64,000 nucleotides of DNA from Chryseotalea sp. WA131a. GTDB taxonomy: Bacteria; Bacteroidota; Bacteroidia; Cytophagales; Cyclobacteriaceae. Shown here one piece after another: positions 1 to 8,041 of the stretch. Location of the stretch: contig CP073016.1 in NCBI GenBank assembly GCA_025370075.1, positions 620,001-684,000 of the forward strand, in the 5' to 3' direction. The notes under the pieces are model-generated. The model ran no database searches and was not told the origin of the DNA. It worked only from the letters and a program-made list of their open reading frames with translations. How positions within the stretch are numbered: the first letter of the stretch is position 1; each line of letters begins with the position of its first letter. Both the position numbers and the translations under genes were made by a program.

Positions 1-966
1 TTCACGTGTGTTACAAAAGTGAATGTTGGGCGTGTCAAAAATACTCATCAATTGACTGCCCTGCCGTGTTACTATTATTTTGTGCAAACCTCCGTGCCGC
101 TCATACAGATCCGTTACGTTGATGGCCATGGGGCTATCGATGTAAATGGGGAGCGTTGGAATCTTTTCATCCTGCATGAGTTTGTTAAAATAGTAGATCA
201 AACTTTGGGTGCGTCCCACCGCAAAGGCCGGTATCACCAATGCGCCATTGTGGTCAATCGCTTCTTTTACAATTTTGGTCAGTTGTTCTTCAACATCTTG
301 TTGCGGATTTACTTTGTTTCCATACGTAGATTCCACTACCAACACATCGGCTTGCGAAATGGCTTCAGGTTCAAACATCACGGGGTCGTGGTAGCGACCA
401 AGGTCGCCCGAGAATACGATTGTCTTTTCTTCGCGATCGCCCCGCACTTTCATCTCAACAAAAGCCGCACCTAATATGTGACCCGCGTTATAAAATTTGA
501 TGGACGTGCGCTTGTTTAATTTTATTTCTTGCTTCAGCGGATGGCTGTCGACCAGCATGAGCACGGTCTTAGCATCTTCGGTGGTAAAAAGTGGTTGGGG
601 CTTGCTGTGTTTGGAGTAACCGCGTTTGAAAGCAAAAAGGGCTTCTTCTTCTTGTAGCTTGGCGGCATCGAGCAACATGATTTTCATCAAGTCTTCGGTG
701 GCTTGAGTACAAATGATTTTGCCTGAAAAACCATCTTTTACTAATCTTGGCAAATAACCAACGTGGTCGATGTGTGCATGGGTGATCACCACCACATCAA
801 TTTCTGCCGGATCGATCGGTAGCTTGTCCCAATTGCGAAGGCGCAATTCTTTTTGCCCTTGAAAGAGTCCACAGTCCACCAAAATCTGTTGTTCGCCCTC
901 ATCTAATAAATATTTAGAACCGGTAACGCTGCGTGCTGCCCCGAGAAATTTGATGGTGAGATTCAT
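1..966 (-). CDS. MBL-fold / beta-CASP RNA-metabolising exonuclease, 3' end cut by window
   Basis: The 322 visible codons start at the ATG at 966 and remain open to base 1, so the C-terminus lies outside the window. The N-terminal half is a metallo-beta-lactamase fold with the zinc-binding motif THAHIDHVG at about residues 62-70 and a later FSGDLGRY segment. The second half is the beta-CASP insert, with the VESTYGN and PAFAVGRTQ motifs. This combination is typical of bacterial relatives of CPSF/YSH1 that process RNA, acting in the cytoplasm. It transcribes leftward and no partner gene is visible. Family assignment is secure; the exact RNA substrate cannot be told. Confidence 0.9.
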   Translation of the reverse strand, partial: MNLTIKFLGAARSVTGSKYLLDEGEQQILVDCGLFQGQKELRLRNWDKLPIDPAEIDVVVITHAHIDHVGYLPRLVKDGFSGKIICTQATEDLMKIMLLDAAKLQEEEALFAFKRGYSKHSKPQPLFTTEDAKTVLMLVDSHPLKQEIKLNKRTSIKFYNAGHILGAAFVEMKVRGDREEKTIVFSGDLGRYHDPVMFEPEAISQADVLVVESTYGNKVNPQQDVEEQLTKIVKEAIDHNGALVIPAFAVGRTQSLIYYFNKLMQDEKIPTLPIYIDSPMAINVTDLYERHGGLHKIIVTRQGSQLMSIFDTPNIHFCNTRE

Positions 967-973
967 AAAGTCA

Positions 974-1040
974 ATTTGAATATGTCAATTTGAGTATTTG
1001 TTGATTTGAAGATTTGAAAATGATCTTCAATTCAAGTTCA
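974..1040. repeat. AT-rich degenerate short-period repeat (TTTGAA type)
   Basis: Just upstream of the nuclease start, the words CAATTTGA and GATTTGAA recur about every seven to eight bases. A similar array (ATTTTCAA words, the complementary sense) lies at 62424-62456 next to pfkA. It is not coding and forms no clear hairpin. Confidence 0.55.
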
Positions 1041-1302
1041 AAGTAGCGAATGGGGGGAGGGAAAGCAAATTGATTTTGACTTTCATAGGAACTATGCTGT
1101 TCGGCATCTGTCACTAACAAGCGGACAGAAACTTGGATGAAAAGTATTTCTTATCCTATCTGAACCTTGCTAATGGACATTTGCAATGTCGAATCTGGAT
1201 AAAATGGATTTCTAATCCTATGCAGGTATTGGTAGCTTGTAACTGGCTTGATTGAAAATCAATTTTATCTGTCGTTTGATGTTATAAATGTCGAACAGTA
1301 CC
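1041..1302. other. Intergenic region with a palindrome and imperfect direct repeats
   Basis: No gene was found here. It contains a perfect palindrome GACATT-TGC-AATGTC at 1176-1190, a short hairpin CTGTC/GACAG at 1108-1128, and two imperfect direct repeats at about 1131-1162 and 1194-1225 that share GGAT, then a T-rich stretch, then ATCCTAT. The arrangement of a palindrome between two similar arms suggests a small mobile or REP-like element, or its remnant, but there is no enzyme beside it. Confidence 0.35.
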
Positions 1303-3732
1303 TCAATCCCTCCTGGTCACCTCGGGACTTCCTTGATACTTGATTGAACTCACAGCATCTGTATCCATCTCTAAGGTGTTTCTGGCATTCACCCGCGCAC
1401 GGCCTAGTTTCTTTGCTTCCACTACTGCATCTTCCACTTCGTATTGGCCGGCTTTGAGTTGTGCCAGGCCGGTTACTTCGGCTTGCAAAAAACGGCCTTC
1501 ACCATCCAATTCAAAAACCATTGGCCCCGTCATTTCAATATCTAGGTTTTGCACTTTTAGTTCAGCATCGCCCACCATGGTGCCTTTCAGCGCAATGTTT
1601 AGTTCTTCTTCATCAAAGCCAATTACTTTAAATTCGCCTGCACCTGTAATCTTTAATTTTGAAAGTGAGGGAAGTAAAATGGTGATTTTTATACGGTCCT
1701 CTGTAATGTCTTTTTCCCAAAATGTTCTTCCCCTGCTTTCATAATCAATTTCCAACGTCTCTCCTGAAACGTTCACTTTGTATTTTCTCTTTTCACGCTC
1801 GGGGCCATCAAGCTCTACGGAGAACCGTTCGCTTTGTTTGATACGCAAATCAAAAATCCCTTTCACTTCCACTTCGGTAAAATCTTTTAGCCCGTATTGG
1901 TCTTTGTCATCAAGCCCCTGTTCTGATTTTGGCTTTTCAGGACAGGTAATGCACTCCAACCCTTTTTCGGTCATTTCCCATGTTTGCTCATCGCTATTGT
2001 AGTAGCCAGCATATTGATAGCCATTGTAAAAAGTTTCCGAATCATTGTCGTACTGATTGTAGTTGTCAATCAATCGCCACATTTCTTTTTCCACTTTAAA
2101 TTTTTGATGATAGGGCAGGTACAAAACCATTTCCAATCGTTGCGCATGAAACTTGGCATTTTTCTTAAAGGTGATATTGCTGTCAAATTCTAGCACACTG
2201 TCTTTTTGGTTTACACGGTACTCCACCATTTGTGCATTTTCAATGGCGCTTTTGCGAGTAGCTCCTTGCGAAATAAATCGCTGCACCAATTTTATTTCTT
2301 TGCCATCGTATCCACGCAAAGTCAAATCTGTAACACGGTAATCATCCAACCCCGTTTCGATCACTTTCATCACCAAAGTCTTGTTACCTAAGTCGAATGC
2401 TTTTTCGGTTTTGTATTCCGCATCTTCTTTAAAGGAATAAACAATGCGCGGAATATTTATCGCCAAAATAATGGCACAGATAAAAAACAATCCCCCAAAA
2501 CTCCACGCCACCGGTGCGCCCACAATTTTTCGGTTCGCAATTACCGAACTTCCCGAAAGGATAAAGCTTAAGCACGGAATCAGCAACGCAATAAACGCGG
2601 TTACAAAGAGCCACACCGGAAAGGTATTGCGGATGGCATCCATTGGCAAACTTAACCCTTGCAACTCGCCACCCCACGAGGCGGGGAGCAGGTTGGATGT
2701 AAACAATCCGAAGAACACGCCAAACGATAGCACAACAGAAATCAAAAGCGCCAAACCAAGCAGTACGAATAGCAACCCGATGAAAATTCGTATTACATCC
2801 ACCAACAAGCGCACCAGTGGCCCAAGCACTTTACCAATGGCTGTAATGGCAGCAGCTATCAACCGAAAAGGGAACAAAATTATTTTTGCAAGCGCGCTTT
2901 CTTCTTCACCTTTTTCGTTAATACCTTTTTTTACAGTCGACTCAATATTTGAAAGCGTAACCGGTTCGCCTTGCATTTCCATTTTCTCGGTAATGGTTTT
3001 AGCCTCGGGCAAGGCTATCCATAAGATGATGTAAAGAAGCAAACCGAAACCACCCGCGAAGAAGAGCACGATAAATAGCAATCGTATTACTGTAACATCG
3101 CCACCAAAGAAGGCCGCCACGCCACTCGCCACACCGCCCAGCACTTTCTTTTCTTGGTCGCGATACATTTTTTTAATGCTCGTTTGTTCGTCCAGTGAAT
3201 CAGAGGCCGGAATCACAATCCACAAAATGATGTACGCTAAAAGCAATACGCCACCGCTACCGAAAATCAAGAGAGCAAACAGCACGCGCGGCCACACAGG
3301 GTCTACATTAAAATAATGGCCAAAGCCACCGCACACACCACCTAAAATTTTCCTGCGCTGGTCGCGATACAATTTCTTGTTGGCCGTGGCATAACTCGAC
3401 TCCGAACGGGTTGATGTTTCTCTTTCTTTTCTTCGCTCATTGGGCTGCTCTTCAAAATCCTGTTCTTCCGCAGCTTTGAAGTCGCTCACGTTACCCATGG
3501 TGGCCATCAAACCTTCCACATCTTCATAGGTAATTACTTGCTTGCCATCGTTCAGCTTTGCCAGAAAAATTTCGGCAATGCGGTTTTCAATGTCAGCCAA
3601 AATTTCGCTGCTGTCTTGAAACGAACCAAAATACTGATTGATAGAATCCAAGTATTTGCGAAGGGCATCGTATCCGTCTTCTTCTATGTGAAAGATGATG
3701 CCGCTGATGTTGATGCTGATGTTCTTTTTCAT
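1303..3732 (-). CDS. PspC-domain membrane protein with two PspC modules and a GIN-like C-terminal domain
   Basis: This 809-residue protein has an N-terminal soluble domain (about 1-85), two PspC domains (about 119-177 and 187-244, each with a YRD-x2-K(K/R)-LGGV start and a hydrophobic helix), several further membrane segments (about 290-430) and a large C-terminal extracytoplasmic region that resembles DUF2807/GIN beta-solenoid domains. PspC proteins take part in envelope stress sensing in other bacteria. A PadR-type regulator is encoded just upstream on the same strand, a pairing common in Bacteroidetes, so the two probably form one autoregulated unit. The ATG at 3732 follows a TTA-rich stretch. 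What it senses cannot be read from the sequence. Confidence 0.88.
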   Translation of the reverse strand: MKKNISINISGIIFHIEEDGYDALRKYLDSINQYFGSFQDSSEILADIENRIAEIFLAKLNDGKQVITYEDVEGLMATMGNVSDFKAAEEQDFEEQPNERRKERETSTRSESSYATANKKLYRDQRRKILGGVCGGFGHYFNVDPVWPRVLFALLIFGSGGVLLLAYIILWIVIPASDSLDEQTSIKKMYRDQEKKVLGGVASGVAAFFGGDVTVIRLLFIVLFFAGGFGLLLYIILWIALPEAKTITEKMEMQGEPVTLSNIESTVKKGINEKGEEESALAKIILFPFRLIAAAITAIGKVLGPLVRLLVDVIRIFIGLLFVLLGLALLISVVLSFGVFFGLFTSNLLPASWGGELQGLSLPMDAIRNTFPVWLFVTAFIALLIPCLSFILSGSSVIANRKIVGAPVAWSFGGLFFICAIILAINIPRIVYSFKEDAEYKTEKAFDLGNKTLVMKVIETGLDDYRVTDLTLRGYDGKEIKLVQRFISQGATRKSAIENAQMVEYRVNQKDSVLEFDSNITFKKNAKFHAQRLEMVLYLPYHQKFKVEKEMWRLIDNYNQYDNDSETFYNGYQYAGYYNSDEQTWEMTEKGLECITCPEKPKSEQGLDDKDQYGLKDFTEVEVKGIFDLRIKQSERFSVELDGPEREKRKYKVNVSGETLEIDYESRGRTFWEKDITEDRIKITILLPSLSKLKITGAGEFKVIGFDEEELNIALKGTMVGDAELKVQNLDIEMTGPMVFELDGEGRFLQAEVTGLAQLKAGQYEVEDAVVEAKKLGRARVNARNTLEMDTDAVSSIKYQGSPEVTRRD

Positions 3733-3743
3733 ATTAACTGAGA

Positions 3744-3785
3744 AGAATTTAGAATATAGAAGTCAGAAGTTAGAATATAGAATCG
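3744..3785. repeat. Heptameric tandem repeat, AGAAnnn type (6 units)
   Basis: Six consecutive seven-base units all begin AGAA: AGAATTT, AGAATAT, AGAAGTC, AGAAGTT, AGAATAT, AGAATCG. The array lies in the PadR-PspC intergenic region. Related units (AGAAGTC, AGAACTT, AGGAAAT) occur at 62342-62362. Confidence 0.75.
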
Positions 3786-3904
3786 CTACCTAAAAAATTT
3801 AACCTTTGTTATGATTACTGAATACCGTTCACCGAATACCTGTTATCAACTACTCTTTAATTACCCACTACCTGTTTATCATCCGTAGCTTTTGCGAACG
3901 AGGA

Positions 3905-3932
3905 CTGCCAACTGCCTACTGCCCACTGCCTA
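3905..3932. repeat. Heptameric tandem repeat, CTGCCnA type (4 units)
   Basis: Four perfect-period units, CTGCCAA, CTGCCTA, CTGCCCA and CTGCCTA, run into the 3' end of the PadR gene and supply its last codons (GSGQ) and its TAG stop. Arrays of the same family are at 10331-10365 and 63714-63741. Confidence 0.8.
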
Positions 3933-4266
3933 CTATTTCCTGCTTCCCCCTCACTGCATCAGTCGACCGCACCAATTCATCCCATGTGTCCGTCAATCCT
4001 TTCAAAAAATCCGTGCCATCATCGGTCAGCTTGTAATATTTTCTCGGTGGCCCCGATTTTGATTCCACCCATTTATATTCCAGCAGCCCTGCATTTTTCA
4101 ATCGCGTCAGCAACGGATACAAAGTACCTTCTACCACAATCATTTTGGCCGAAGTTAGTTCATCCAACATATTGGAAGCATACACTTCACCACGTGAAAT
4201 AATATGGAGAATGCAGAATTCTAAAATCCCCTTCCGCATTTGTATTTGAGTGTTCTCTAAGTTCAT
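3916..4266 (-). CDS. PadR-family transcriptional regulator
   Basis: This is a compact winged-helix regulator of 116 residues. The start chosen is the ATG at 4266 (MNLENTQIQMRKG), because PadR proteins usually begin at this point; the frame is open further upstream to 4344 but without family likeness. The pattern of RKGILEFCIL, the VEGTLYPLLTRL recognition region and the GPPRKYYKLT wing is characteristic. The last residues and the stop come from a heptamer repeat array. It lies upstream of the PspC gene on the same strand and probably represses that unit until an envelope signal appears, as known for PadR-linked operons; this regulation is inferred. Confidence 0.9.
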   Translation of the reverse strand: MNLENTQIQMRKGILEFCILHIISRGEVYASNMLDELTSAKMIVVEGTLYPLLTRLKNAGLLEYKWVESKSGPPRKYYKLTDDGTDFLKGLTDTWDELVRSTDAVRGKQEIVGSGQ

Positions 4267-4304
4267 ACAGCACGTTTTTCCCTTACTTGGCAACTTATAC
4301 GCCA

Positions 4305-4329
4305 CAAGTACTATGTATGGCCAAGTACT
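4305..4329. promoter_or_regulatory. Paired CAAGTACT sites upstream of the PadR gene
   Basis: The octamer CAAGTACT occurs twice, at 4305-4312 and 4322-4329, 17 bases apart; each copy contains the palindrome AGTACT. The sites lie 39-63 bases upstream of the PadR start, a likely place for an autoregulatory operator. The role is inferred from position only. Confidence 0.4.
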
Positions 4330-4405
4330 GCCCATTATTTTCAAATATATTTTTAAAACCTCGATTTTGGGCTATATTGAAGGTTTCTACTAAACAAAAA
4401 TTTTC

Positions 4406-5893
4406 ATGAGACTTCTCTTCGCGATGAGCTTTGTGTTCGTTTCTGTACAGATTTTTGCTCAGGACACACATTACTGGACATATCGCTATGGCACCAAGGC
4501 TGTGCTGATGGGTGGCCCAGCCGTGGGCGGACTCGAAGACAATACTTCCGTTATTTACAATCCTGCCTTGTTGAGTTTTGTAAAAAGTACTTCCATTTCC
4601 ATTAACTCCAATATTTATCAAATTGTGAACATCACTGCCAAAAATGGTGCAGGCCCTGGGCAAGATGTTATCAGCAATCAATTTTCTGCTGTTCCCATTA
4701 CCCTTTCGGGGATGATACGCAAGAAAAAACCAAGAAGGCTTACCATGGGCTATGCGATTATCGTTCCCTCTGAATTCACATTCAAAGCTACCGCTCGAGA
4801 AGATGGATTTAAAGATATTGTAACAGCCGGAAATGAAAGCCCTGGTGCCGAAGATTATGTAGGCCAGTTTACGATCTATACACGCTTGTCTGAAAATCAA
4901 GGTGCGTTTGCTTTGGCCTATAAGATTAATGACCATTGGTCGGTGGGGCTTACCAATCAATTTAGCTTTCGGTCGCTCAGCTTTACCAAAAATGAGCTAT
5001 GCCGAATGATTTTAAATAACTCGCAGGCGAGTTTGGTTAGCACAAGCGAATCACAAAGTATTGAATACACCAACCTTCGCTATACTGCTAAAATTGGAGT
5101 TGGTTTTTCTTCCGGTAAATGGTCGGCAGGTGTTGCCGTGCTGCTACCAAGCATAGGGTTAGCTGGTAGCGGAACGATTGCACGCGATATTGTGGCTAAT
5201 AATCTCCAAGTCAATATCGAGCCGAATCCAAACAAGCCACCCATACTAGTGCGGTCTAATATTGCTGCCAACGACCGTCAAGAAAAACTTGCTACCACCT
5301 ATAATACCCCACTCTCTATTTCTGCTGGTTTTGCATACAAAGGAACTGACTTTTTGGTGGCTGCTTCTGCCGAATGGTTTGGAAGTGTTTCGCTTTACAA
5401 TATTATGTCGCCCCAAGACAATCTTTTTAAACGCCCAACCACTTTGCAACTGGATGGCAAGAAATTTTTAGAAGTGAATGCGTCCAATAAATCGATCATC
5501 AATTTTGCAATAGGTGCCGAACGTTCTATCAGCGATAGGCTAAGTCTGAGCACTGGCTTCCGTACCAATAGATCTTTTTACGATAAGGCGTTTGACCAAC
5601 GCATTACCGACCGAAACGGTCGTACCATTAATAACAACCCGCTTAACTTAGACATTTCATCATGGGATGTATATCATGTTGTGCTTGGAGCCACACTAAA
5701 ACAAGAAAGGAGAGATTTAAGTATTGGTATTACCTATTCGTGGGCCAATGATGGCAACATTCGTCAGTTCGCTAACTTCGACCAGCCTACAGAAAATACT
5801 TTCTTGCTAGGGCAGAAACTAACAACTACTGCCAGTTACTATTCTTTTGGAGTATTGCTCGGTTACACCCTGCGTGTCAGGTCTGAAAACTAA
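4406..5893 (+). CDS. Exported outer-membrane beta-barrel protein (FadL/OmpP1-like)
   Basis: The 495-residue product has a clear signal peptide (MRLLFAMSFVFVSVQIFAQ) and then alternating hydrophobic/polar strands. Features such as GGLEDNTSVIYNPALLSF near the N-terminus and GVGFSSGKWSAGVAVLLPS recall the FadL/OmpP1 long-chain fatty acid transporter superfamily or PorV-like barrels of Bacteroidetes. The next gene starts nine bases downstream, so the two are probably co-transcribed. The substrate is unknown. The barrel assignment is by pattern only. Confidence 0.65.
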   Translation: MRLLFAMSFVFVSVQIFAQDTHYWTYRYGTKAVLMGGPAVGGLEDNTSVIYNPALLSFVKSTSISINSNIYQIVNITAKNGAGPGQDVISNQFSAVPITLSGMIRKKKPRRLTMGYAIIVPSEFTFKATAREDGFKDIVTAGNESPGAEDYVGQFTIYTRLSENQGAFALAYKINDHWSVGLTNQFSFRSLSFTKNELCRMILNNSQASLVSTSESQSIEYTNLRYTAKIGVGFSSGKWSAGVAVLLPSIGLAGSGTIARDIVANNLQVNIEPNPNKPPILVRSNIAANDRQEKLATTYNTPLSISAGFAYKGTDFLVAASAEWFGSVSLYNIMSPQDNLFKRPTTLQLDGKKFLEVNASNKSIINFAIGAERSISDRLSLSTGFRTNRSFYDKAFDQRITDRNGRTINNNPLNLDISSWDVYHVVLGATLKQERRDLSIGITYSWANDGNIRQFANFDQPTENTFLLGQKLTTTASYYSFGVLLGYTLRVRSEN

Positions 5894-5902
5894 ATCATAA
5901 AA

Positions 5903-6823
5903 ATGAAGAATTTCATTGCCCTCATTTTTTTCTTTTTAACCAACCTTTCTTTTGCACAAGACTTTAAAGCCTATACCCAAACCATCCCCGGAGCAAAAAT
6001 TAATTTTCAAATGGCGGCCATCCCACCGGGTAAATTTCAGATGGGCAGCAAAAACATCATGGCCAACAATGATGAAAGTCCTGTGAAAGAAGTGGAAGTA
6101 TCTGCTTTTTGGATGGGCACCAAAGAAGTAACTTTTGGTGAATGGGATCTCTATTTTAAGGACACGCAATTGCCTCAAGGCAAAAATCCGGATGGCATCA
6201 CACGCGCTACTCCCCAATACATCGACTTAACATGGGGCATGGGGCGCGATGCGAATCATCCTACGAACAGTATGAGCCAAACAGCAACGCTGATGTATTG
6301 CAAATGGCTGTACTCTAAAACTGGCATCTTTTTTCGTTTGCCCACCGAAGCGGAATGGGAGTATGCCTGCAAGGCGAACAGCCCCGCCATTTCAATTGAT
6401 GCAAAAGTTTTGATTGAACATGGGTATTTCAAAGACAACAGTGAGGGAAAATTTCACCACGTGGGAGAGAAGAAACCAAATGCGTTTGGTTTGTACGACA
6501 TGCTTGGTAATTTGAGCGAGTGGACGCTTGATCAATATAACCCAGATTATCTTTCAAAGATGGGTAATAAAGACCCCGTCAATCCACCAGTTTCAAAATA
6601 CCCTAAAACCGTAAGAGGAGGTTCGTACATGGACAAGGCAACCGAGCTACGTTGTTCGAATCGACTGGCTTCTTCGGCTGATTGGAACAAGCGCGACCCG
6701 CAAATCCCAAAAAGCAAGTGGTGGCTCACAGATGGCATGTTTGTGGGGTTTAGAATTGTACGGCCATTGGTTCAACCAAGTAACGAAGAGATTGAAAAGT
6801 TTTTTGCGTTGTACTTGAAGTGA
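5903..6823 (+). CDS. Exported formylglycine-generating-enzyme-fold (SUMF1-like) protein
   Basis: A signal peptide (to LSFAQ, about residue 19) is followed by one FGE-sulfatase domain that fills the remainder of the 306 residues. Diagnostic segments are GKFQMGS, FWMGTKEVTFGEWDLY, RLPTEAEWEYACKA, NAFGLYDMLGNLSEWT, VRGGSYMD and GFRIVRP. In Bacteroidetes this fold also includes gliding-motility lipoproteins GldJ/GldK, but here no lipobox cysteine follows the signal peptide. It forms a two-gene unit with the preceding barrel protein. Whether it is an enzyme or a structural protein cannot be said. Confidence 0.85.
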   Translation: MKNFIALIFFFLTNLSFAQDFKAYTQTIPGAKINFQMAAIPPGKFQMGSKNIMANNDESPVKEVEVSAFWMGTKEVTFGEWDLYFKDTQLPQGKNPDGITRATPQYIDLTWGMGRDANHPTNSMSQTATLMYCKWLYSKTGIFFRLPTEAEWEYACKANSPAISIDAKVLIEHGYFKDNSEGKFHHVGEKKPNAFGLYDMLGNLSEWTLDQYNPDYLSKMGNKDPVNPPVSKYPKTVRGGSYMDKATELRCSNRLASSADWNKRDPQIPKSKWWLTDGMFVGFRIVRPLVQPSNEEIEKFFALYLK

Positions 6824-7091
6824 ATGGCCACAGATTTATAGATTACTGTTTGAATCAAATTTGAATCATTCATTTTAGGTTAGCCTATAAATCAGTTTCG
6901 GTTTTTTGGTTGAGGCTAAGGTGACTATAATTTTATGGTAAGGATCACGGATTTTTATTTAACCCAAAATTGTCATCAGAAAAGGTTTAATGGCTTTCAT
7001 TGGAGGAAATGCTTCGAAAGGATAAGATAATCAGCGTTTTAAGTTCTATAAGAAGAAGCCTTAAATTCGGTCAGGTTTTCGGACAAAACAC
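6824..7091. other. Intergenic stretch without a recognised gene
   Basis: No open frame, hairpin or promoter of note was found. It leads into the probable transposase remnant and may be part of the same decayed element. Confidence 0.4.
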
Positions 7092-7211
7092 ATGGACTAT
7101 AAAATCGAATTTGCCGATAAAGAAATCACCCCTTGATCGGGCATACTCATGCTCAAGAAAATGATTGATAAAATGGATTTCAAGAGATGTTTTGTCGGAA
7201 TCTGTGGATAA
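7092..7211 (+). pseudogene. Probable N-terminal remnant of an IS1380-type transposase
   Basis: From the ATG at 7092 the frame reads MDYKIEFADKEITP, then a TGA at 7134-7136, then SGILMLKKMIDKMDF and a stop at 7209. From memory this resembles the start of Bacteroidetes IS1380-family transposases, where a tryptophan (TGG) follows ITP, so the TGA would be a nonsense mutation. Nothing recognisable of the catalytic core follows. Assignment rests on about 35 residues and is tentative. Confidence 0.4.
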
Positions 7212-7256
7212 TACCCCGTTTTAAGTTGAAATAGGCTCAGGTGTTAAAAGTTTACT

Positions 7257-7451
7257 TTGGCCTATAACCATTACCGAGCACGAATCACGAAGAACACCCT
7301 ACTTAAGCTTGAGGTTAACCAGATCAACAAAGGCCTGTATTACCGCTTTCCGTTAGAGGTTGCCTTGGTGGCAAAAAATGTTGAAACCGTCATAAAAACG
7401 CTGCAAATCGACTCTGCGAACAAACAAAATAGAGTTGCTCACCGAATTTGA
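7257..7451 (+). CDS. Small unrecognised open frame in a decayed region
   Basis: A 64-codon frame without recognised domain or family. It lies in the same region as the transposase remnant and just upstream of the rpsT promoter. It may be a chance frame or a gene fragment; the upstream context gives no sign of its own expression. Confidence 0.2.
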   Translation: MAYNHYRARITKNTLLKLEVNQINKGLYYRFPLEVALVAKNVETVIKTLQIDSANKQNRVAHRI

Positions 7452-7528
7452 ACCCGTCCAAGTTATCTGGGTCTTAATACGTGGCTTCTGTTTGATGGGA
7501 AAATTGTAAAGAAATGACAGTCGTGGCC

Positions 7529-7558
7529 TTGCAAATCAAGCAATTGCCGTTATTTTTG
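7529..7558 (+). promoter_or_regulatory. Bacteroidetes-type sigma-A promoter for rpsT
   Basis: TTG at 7529-7531 and TATTTTTG at 7551-7558 are separated by exactly 19 bases, which matches the Bacteroidetes housekeeping promoter (-33 TTG, -7 TAnnTTTG). Transcription would begin about 15-16 bases before the rpsT ATG at 7581. Confidence 0.7.
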
Positions 7559-7580
7559 CACTCCGTTTCAAAAAACCATT

Positions 7581-7835
7581 ATGGCAAATCACAAATCAGC
7601 AGAGAAAAGAATTAGGGCAAATGAGACCAAGCGCGTAAGAAACCGCTACCAGATGAAAACTACTCGCACCAGCGTGAAGAAATTGTTGGGCACTACTAAA
7701 AAAGACGAAGCAGAAGCTTTGTTGAAAGAAGTAAGCGGCATGCTAGATAAATTGGCGAAAAAGAACATCATTCATTGGAAGAAGGCCGCCAACCAAAAGA
7801 GCAAATTAACGAAGCGCGTAAAAGCGATCGCTTAA
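7581..7835 (+). CDS. rpsT: 30S ribosomal protein S20
   Basis: An 84-residue, very basic protein that begins MANHKSAEKRIRANETKRVRNR and continues with the S20 pattern (LAKKNIIHWKKAANQKSKL). It binds 16S rRNA early in small-subunit assembly. The length is normal for the family. It has its own promoter and a strong terminator, so it is a single-gene unit. Confidence 0.98.
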   Translation: MANHKSAEKRIRANETKRVRNRYQMKTTRTSVKKLLGTTKKDEAEALLKEVSGMLDKLAKKNIIHWKKAANQKSKLTKRVKAIA

Positions 7836-7858
7836 TTCGATAGAGCATTTTTATTTTT

Positions 7859-7891
7859 CCCTCCTTGGCTTCGGCTGGGGAGGGTTTTTTT
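7859..7891 (+). terminator. Intrinsic terminator of rpsT
   Basis: CCCTCCTTGGC and GCTGGGGAGGG pair around a TTCG tetraloop (11 pairs including wobbles) and are followed by seven Ts at 7885-7891. Confidence 0.9.
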
Positions 7892-8041
7892 ATGATTGGT
7901 TTTGGGGTGGCAGCCGTGCTGTCAGCAGTTGCCATCTCACGCACATTCCACTTCAAATGAGAGGTGAAAGATAAAAAACAGAGCACCTCGAAGGTTCTGA
8001 ATACTTTCAATGTATGGAATATGTTGAAACCTTATGAGGTT

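Noticed and set aside
2444..3034. 196-codon plus-strand frame within the PspC gene
   Set aside because: Shadow of the coding strand; no signal, domain or own control.
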